From NCBI GenBank assembly GCA_029882335.1, contig JAOUKW010000196.1, positions 1 to 7,607 of the forward strand: a stretch of 7,607 nucleotides of DNA, given 5' to 3'. Source of the DNA: Candidatus Heimdallarchaeota archaeon (GTDB lineage: Archaea > Asgardarchaeota > Heimdallarchaeia > Heimdallarchaeales > Kariarchaeaceae). The notes beneath the pieces were generated by a model, which saw only the letters and a list, made by a program, of their open reading frames with translations, did not search any database and had not been told where the DNA came from. The number at the start of each line of letters is the position of its first letter. Positions within the stretch are counted from its first letter, which is position 1. The translations under genes and the position numbers were made by a program. Positions 5,791-7,607 of this stretch are shown here, one piece after another.

Positions 5791-5809
5791 TTGGTCTAAA
5801 ATCCAAGAT
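5788..5809. repeat. Perfect 7-bp inverted repeat between TATA box and start
   Basis: ATCTTGG at 5788-5794 and its exact reverse complement CCAAGAT at 5803-5809 are separated by eight bases, TCTAAAAT. Its position between the TATA-like box and the likely transcription start of the nucleotidyltransferase gene suits an operator for a dimeric regulator; because it lies mostly upstream of the predicted RNA start, an RNA hairpin is less likely. Confidence 0.5.
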
Positions 5810-5817
5810 GTGTATTA

Positions 5818-6528
5818 ATGAGTAAGCATACAGTTGAAAACAAGGAAATAGATTTAGTAATTACCTATAGTGAGGACCATTGGAAATTACTAGCTAATAA
5901 AAGATGTAAGGCACAACAAATTTTGGATATACTATCTTCAATTTCTGGTGACTTTGGAGTATATGGATCGATTGCACGAGGTGATATTCATCCAAGTAGT
6001 GATATAGACATAATTGGCTTTGAATTGATACAACCTTACAAAATGGAATATCTACTTGAAAATATAGAACAAACTATAACTGATTTGAGAATAGTTATGG
6101 CAACGCCAAATCATTCTATTAAGGGGGTTATTCAATTTGACGATGAAGTTTCTATTACCTTTCCACTAGTTAAATTAAATCCTAGGGAAAAGGAATTCTA
6201 TCAATTTGCAGGTAGGTTAACTAAATGGACTTCATTTAAGGATAGAATTGTTGGAATTAATAAAAATTTAAAACTCATTGAACCACTTTCAAATGGACAT
6301 AGAGAAAGAACAATTAAATTAGTCCCTACGCCCGAATTACTTAAGTTTGGTTTTACTCAACGAATTATTGAAGAACGAAAACGAGTATTATATCGTAGAG
6401 ATAAGATTGGCAGAACAGGTATTTTTCTAAATCACCCTGTTAATATGGATGATGGCTTTAGTCTAACACTAAAAGCACTAGTGGATAGAAATCCAATAGT
6501 TAGAAGAAAAGTTAGAGGAGATAAATGA
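5818..6528 (+). CDS. Archaeal nucleotidyltransferase-domain protein
   Basis: This 236-residue protein has the polymerase-beta-type nucleotidyltransferase signature at 47-64, VYGSIARGD...SSDIDI: Gly50-Ser51 and the metal-binding pair Asp62 and Asp64. The third carboxylate is probably one of the acidic residues in QFDDEVSITFPL. The second half carries phrases I recall from a broadly conserved archaeal family of unknown function: EVSITFPLVKLNPREKEFY, GINKNLKLIEP, GH-x-ER, IIEERKRVLYRRDKIGRTG. The last of these has a helix-turn-helix-like, basic character and may bind RNA or DNA. It is larger than a MNT antitoxin and has no HEPN partner next to it, so a toxin-antitoxin role is unlikely. The product and substrate are unknown. 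The ATG at 5818 follows a TATA-like box closely, and the stop overlaps the next start as ATGA, so it is coupled to the PHP gene. Confidence 0.82.
   Translation: MSKHTVENKEIDLVITYSEDHWKLLANKRCKAQQILDILSSISGDFGVYGSIARGDIHPSSDIDIIGFELIQPYKMEYLLENIEQTITDLRIVMATPNHSIKGVIQFDDEVSITFPLVKLNPREKEFYQFAGRLTKWTSFKDRIVGINKNLKLIEPLSNGHRERTIKLVPTPELLKFGFTQRIIEERKRVLYRRDKIGRTGIFLNHPVNMDDGFSLTLKALVDRNPIVRRKVRGDK
6515..6520 (+). promoter_or_regulatory. Ribosome binding site of the PHP gene
   Basis: GAGGAG (continuing GAT) lies four bases before the ATG at 6525, inside the end of the nucleotidyltransferase gene. It fixes the PHP start at the ATGA overlap. Confidence 0.65.
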
Positions 6529-7136
6529 AAAATGAGTATTACTTGGATTTTCATATCCATTCAAATAAATCAAGAGATAATAAATATGGACCCTCGATTA
6601 ATGATATAATTTTTCATTCAATTGATCTTGATTTAAGAGGTATTGCCATAACAGATCATGATACTGTTTTATCAAATAATCAAATTAATCAATATCAAAC
6701 TTATAATTCCAAATCAAATTTACTAGTTATCCCCGGTTGTGAAGTAACAACTACTCTTGGTCATCTGATAATATTGGGATTGACTGTTAATGTACAACCA
6801 GATTTACCACCTGAAATTGCAATCAAACAGGCTAGACAAGAAGACGTGATAGTTATCGCTGCTCATCCATTTGATCCGAAGTATGGATTGGGAGAATTAA
6901 TATTTGAATTGGATTTAGACGCGATCGAAATAAATGGAAGACGACCATCACAATGGAACCTTAATGCAAAATCAGCAGCAAAAATACTACATTTACCGAC
7001 TGTTGGTGGTTCTGATGCTCATAGTTGTGTAAATATAGGTAATGCGGTGACTGTATTTAAACGGAATGTTCAATCAATTGATGATATTCTAAATGAAATT
7101 AGAGAGAAAAGATGTTACGGCAAGCGAATAAGATAA
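6525..7136 (+). CDS. PHP-domain metal-dependent phosphoesterase
   Basis: This 203-residue protein carries the full set of PHP motifs: DFHIHS (His10, His12), AITDHD (Asp44, His45), PGCEVTT (Glu73), AAHPFDP (His114) and GGSDAHS (Asp164, His166). These bind the two or three metal ions of the family, which hydrolyses phosphomonoesters or phosphodiesters. In motif layout it resembles the COG0613 group; a bacterial member of that group, RNase AM (YciV/TrpH), is a 5'-3' exonuclease on RNA and short oligonucleotides. The insert domain of bacterial members is largely missing, so the length is short. The gene overlaps the nucleotidyltransferase gene by four bases and has its own GAGGAG site, so the two products are made together and may act on the same nucleic acid or nucleotide. 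The exact substrate is unknown. Confidence 0.85.
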   Translation: MKNEYYLDFHIHSNKSRDNKYGPSINDIIFHSIDLDLRGIAITDHDTVLSNNQINQYQTYNSKSNLLVIPGCEVTTTLGHLIILGLTVNVQPDLPPEIAIKQARQEDVIVIAAHPFDPKYGLGELIFELDLDAIEINGRRPSQWNLNAKSAAKILHLPTVGGSDAHSCVNIGNAVTVFKRNVQSIDDILNEIREKRCYGKRIR

Positions 7137-7222
7137 GTCGATTGAGGAAGTTCAAGTTCCAATAAATAATAAAATTCCATAATATAACATAATTTGGATA
7201 TTCACCATTAATTGCTATCACA

Positions 7223-7231
7223 AATTATATT
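7223..7231 (+). promoter_or_regulatory. Possible TATA box for the lysyl-tRNA synthetase gene
   Basis: AATTATATT is centred about 49 bases before the GTG at 7276, predicting a leader of about 23 bases that would include the small inverted repeat at 7256-7273. The surrounding gap (7137-7275) holds no gene that I can see. Confidence 0.4.
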
Positions 7232-7255
7232 ACCTTTAGAACGAAGAATGAAATA

Positions 7256-7273
7256 CTCACAAAATACCGTGAG
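7256..7273. repeat. Small inverted repeat just before the lysS start
   Basis: CTCAC (7256-7260) and GTGAG (7269-7273) are reverse complements separated by eight bases. The pair ends two bases before the GTG chosen as start. It could form a weak hairpin in the 5' leader or be a protein site; five paired bases is also within chance. Confidence 0.3.
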
Positions 7274-7275
7274 AG

Positions 7276-7607
7276 GTGTTCATATTAAACAAGCCAGCTA
7301 AAGAATTTAAAGATCAAATAGGTAGAGGTAGTCACTGGGATAAAATTGCTTCAGATGCCATTAAGAGAAAGAAAAAAATAAAAAATACAGATTTATTTAT
7401 CTGTGAAAGTGGATTAGGTGCCTCTGGGTTCCCTCATATTGGTTCATTTGCAGATGGAGCTCGAGCATATGCTGTTAAACTAGCTGTAGAAGATCAAGGC
7501 ACTTATAAATCAAAATACTATGCTTACGCAGATGATTTAGATGGATTACGAAAGGTACCTGCAGGTGTTTCTGATACATTAAAAGAATGGATTGGTGTGC
7601 CTGTTAG
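7276..7607 (+). CDS. lysS: Class I lysyl-tRNA synthetase, 3'-truncated
   Basis: The visible 110 residues are the start of an archaeal class I LysRS, which charges tRNA-Lys with lysine using ATP. GRGSHWDKIASDAIKR is followed by ESGLGASGFPHIGSF, in which HIGS (54-57) is the class I HIGH motif, and then by YADDLDGLRKVP. The KMSKS motif and anticodon-binding part lie past the window edge. The layout resembles the Nitrososphaerota enzymes I recall (ESGLGASGIPHIGS). The start is uncertain: an in-frame TGA at 7270 limits it, and the GTG at 7276 is the first standard start, giving MFILNKPAKEF. The GAGGTG at 7274-7279 that looks like a ribosome binding site overlaps this GTG, and no ATG, GTG or TTG lies at the right distance after it, so a rare start such as ATA 7282 cannot be excluded. 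In archaea the symbol lysK is also used. Confidence 0.9.
   Translation, partial: MFILNKPAKEFKDQIGRGSHWDKIASDAIKRKKKIKNTDLFICESGLGASGFPHIGSFADGARAYAVKLAVEDQGTYKSKYYAYADDLDGLRKVPAGVSDTLKEWIGVPV

Noticed and set aside
5818..7136. MNT-HEPN toxin-antitoxin pair
   Set aside because: The nucleotidyltransferase is too long and of the conserved archaeal type, and its partner is a PHP enzyme with full metal ligands, with no HEPN R-x4-6-H motif seen.
7143..7163. GGAA...TTCC inverted repeat after the PHP gene as a terminator
   Set aside because: Only four paired bases and no following T-run; archaeal terminators need the T-run more than the hairpin.
1..7607. CRISPR arrays, transposons, tRNA or rRNA genes
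   Set aside because: No direct repeats at regular spacing, no transposase motifs or terminal inverted repeats, and no tRNA-like or rRNA sequence were seen on reading both strands.

Overview
The window looks like low-GC archaeal DNA. The clearest taxonomic clue is the partial class I lysyl-tRNA synthetase at the right edge, whose N-terminal GRG...ESGLGASGxPHIGS architecture resembles the enzymes I recall from Nitrososphaerota (Thaumarchaeota) and relatives. Other archaeal signs are TATA-like boxes about 25-35 bases before starts, apparently leaderless or short-leader first genes, GGTGA-type ribosome binding sites, and an archaeal-type nucleotidyltransferase family. The exact lineage is not determined; this is recall and inference, not a search result.

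Left part (1-4451), the accessory and most interesting region. Five genes carry modules that in eukaryotes belong to ubiquitin conjugation and membrane-protein quality control. They are: the C-terminal part of a JAMM/MPN+ metalloprotease (HSHP...S-x2-D visible at the very edge); a convergent gene for an E2/UBC-like protein with a candidate catalytic cysteine in an ICHEHL...WSP context; a protein that looks like a Cdc48/p97 N-domain without any ATPase, ending in a degenerate zinc ribbon; and, divergent from it, a two-gene operon of a long helical protein with a C-terminal RING-like cysteine cluster followed by an SPFH/band-7 protein with a C-terminal coiled coil. No ubiquitin-like protein and no E1 are in the window; they would have to lie to the left or elsewhere.

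Middle part (4589-5664). Two convergent single genes may act in nucleotide signalling: a MESH1/SpoT-like HD-domain alarmone hydrolase and a very small GGDEF/nucleotidyl-cyclase-fold protein with a GTEE motif.

Right part (5818-7607). A conserved archaeal nucleotidyltransferase-domain protein overlaps by ATGA a PHP-domain phosphoesterase, so these two are translationally coupled. They are followed by the truncated lysS. This part looks like core genome. A 7-bp perfect inverted repeat sits between the TATA-like box and the start of the nucleotidyltransferase gene.

The best candidate for an undescribed system is the left cluster: an archaeal ubiquitin-like pathway with E2, RING-like, JAMM, Cdc48-N-like and SPFH components, reminiscent in parts list of ER-associated degradation. 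The domain calls were made by eye; the functional linkage is inference.
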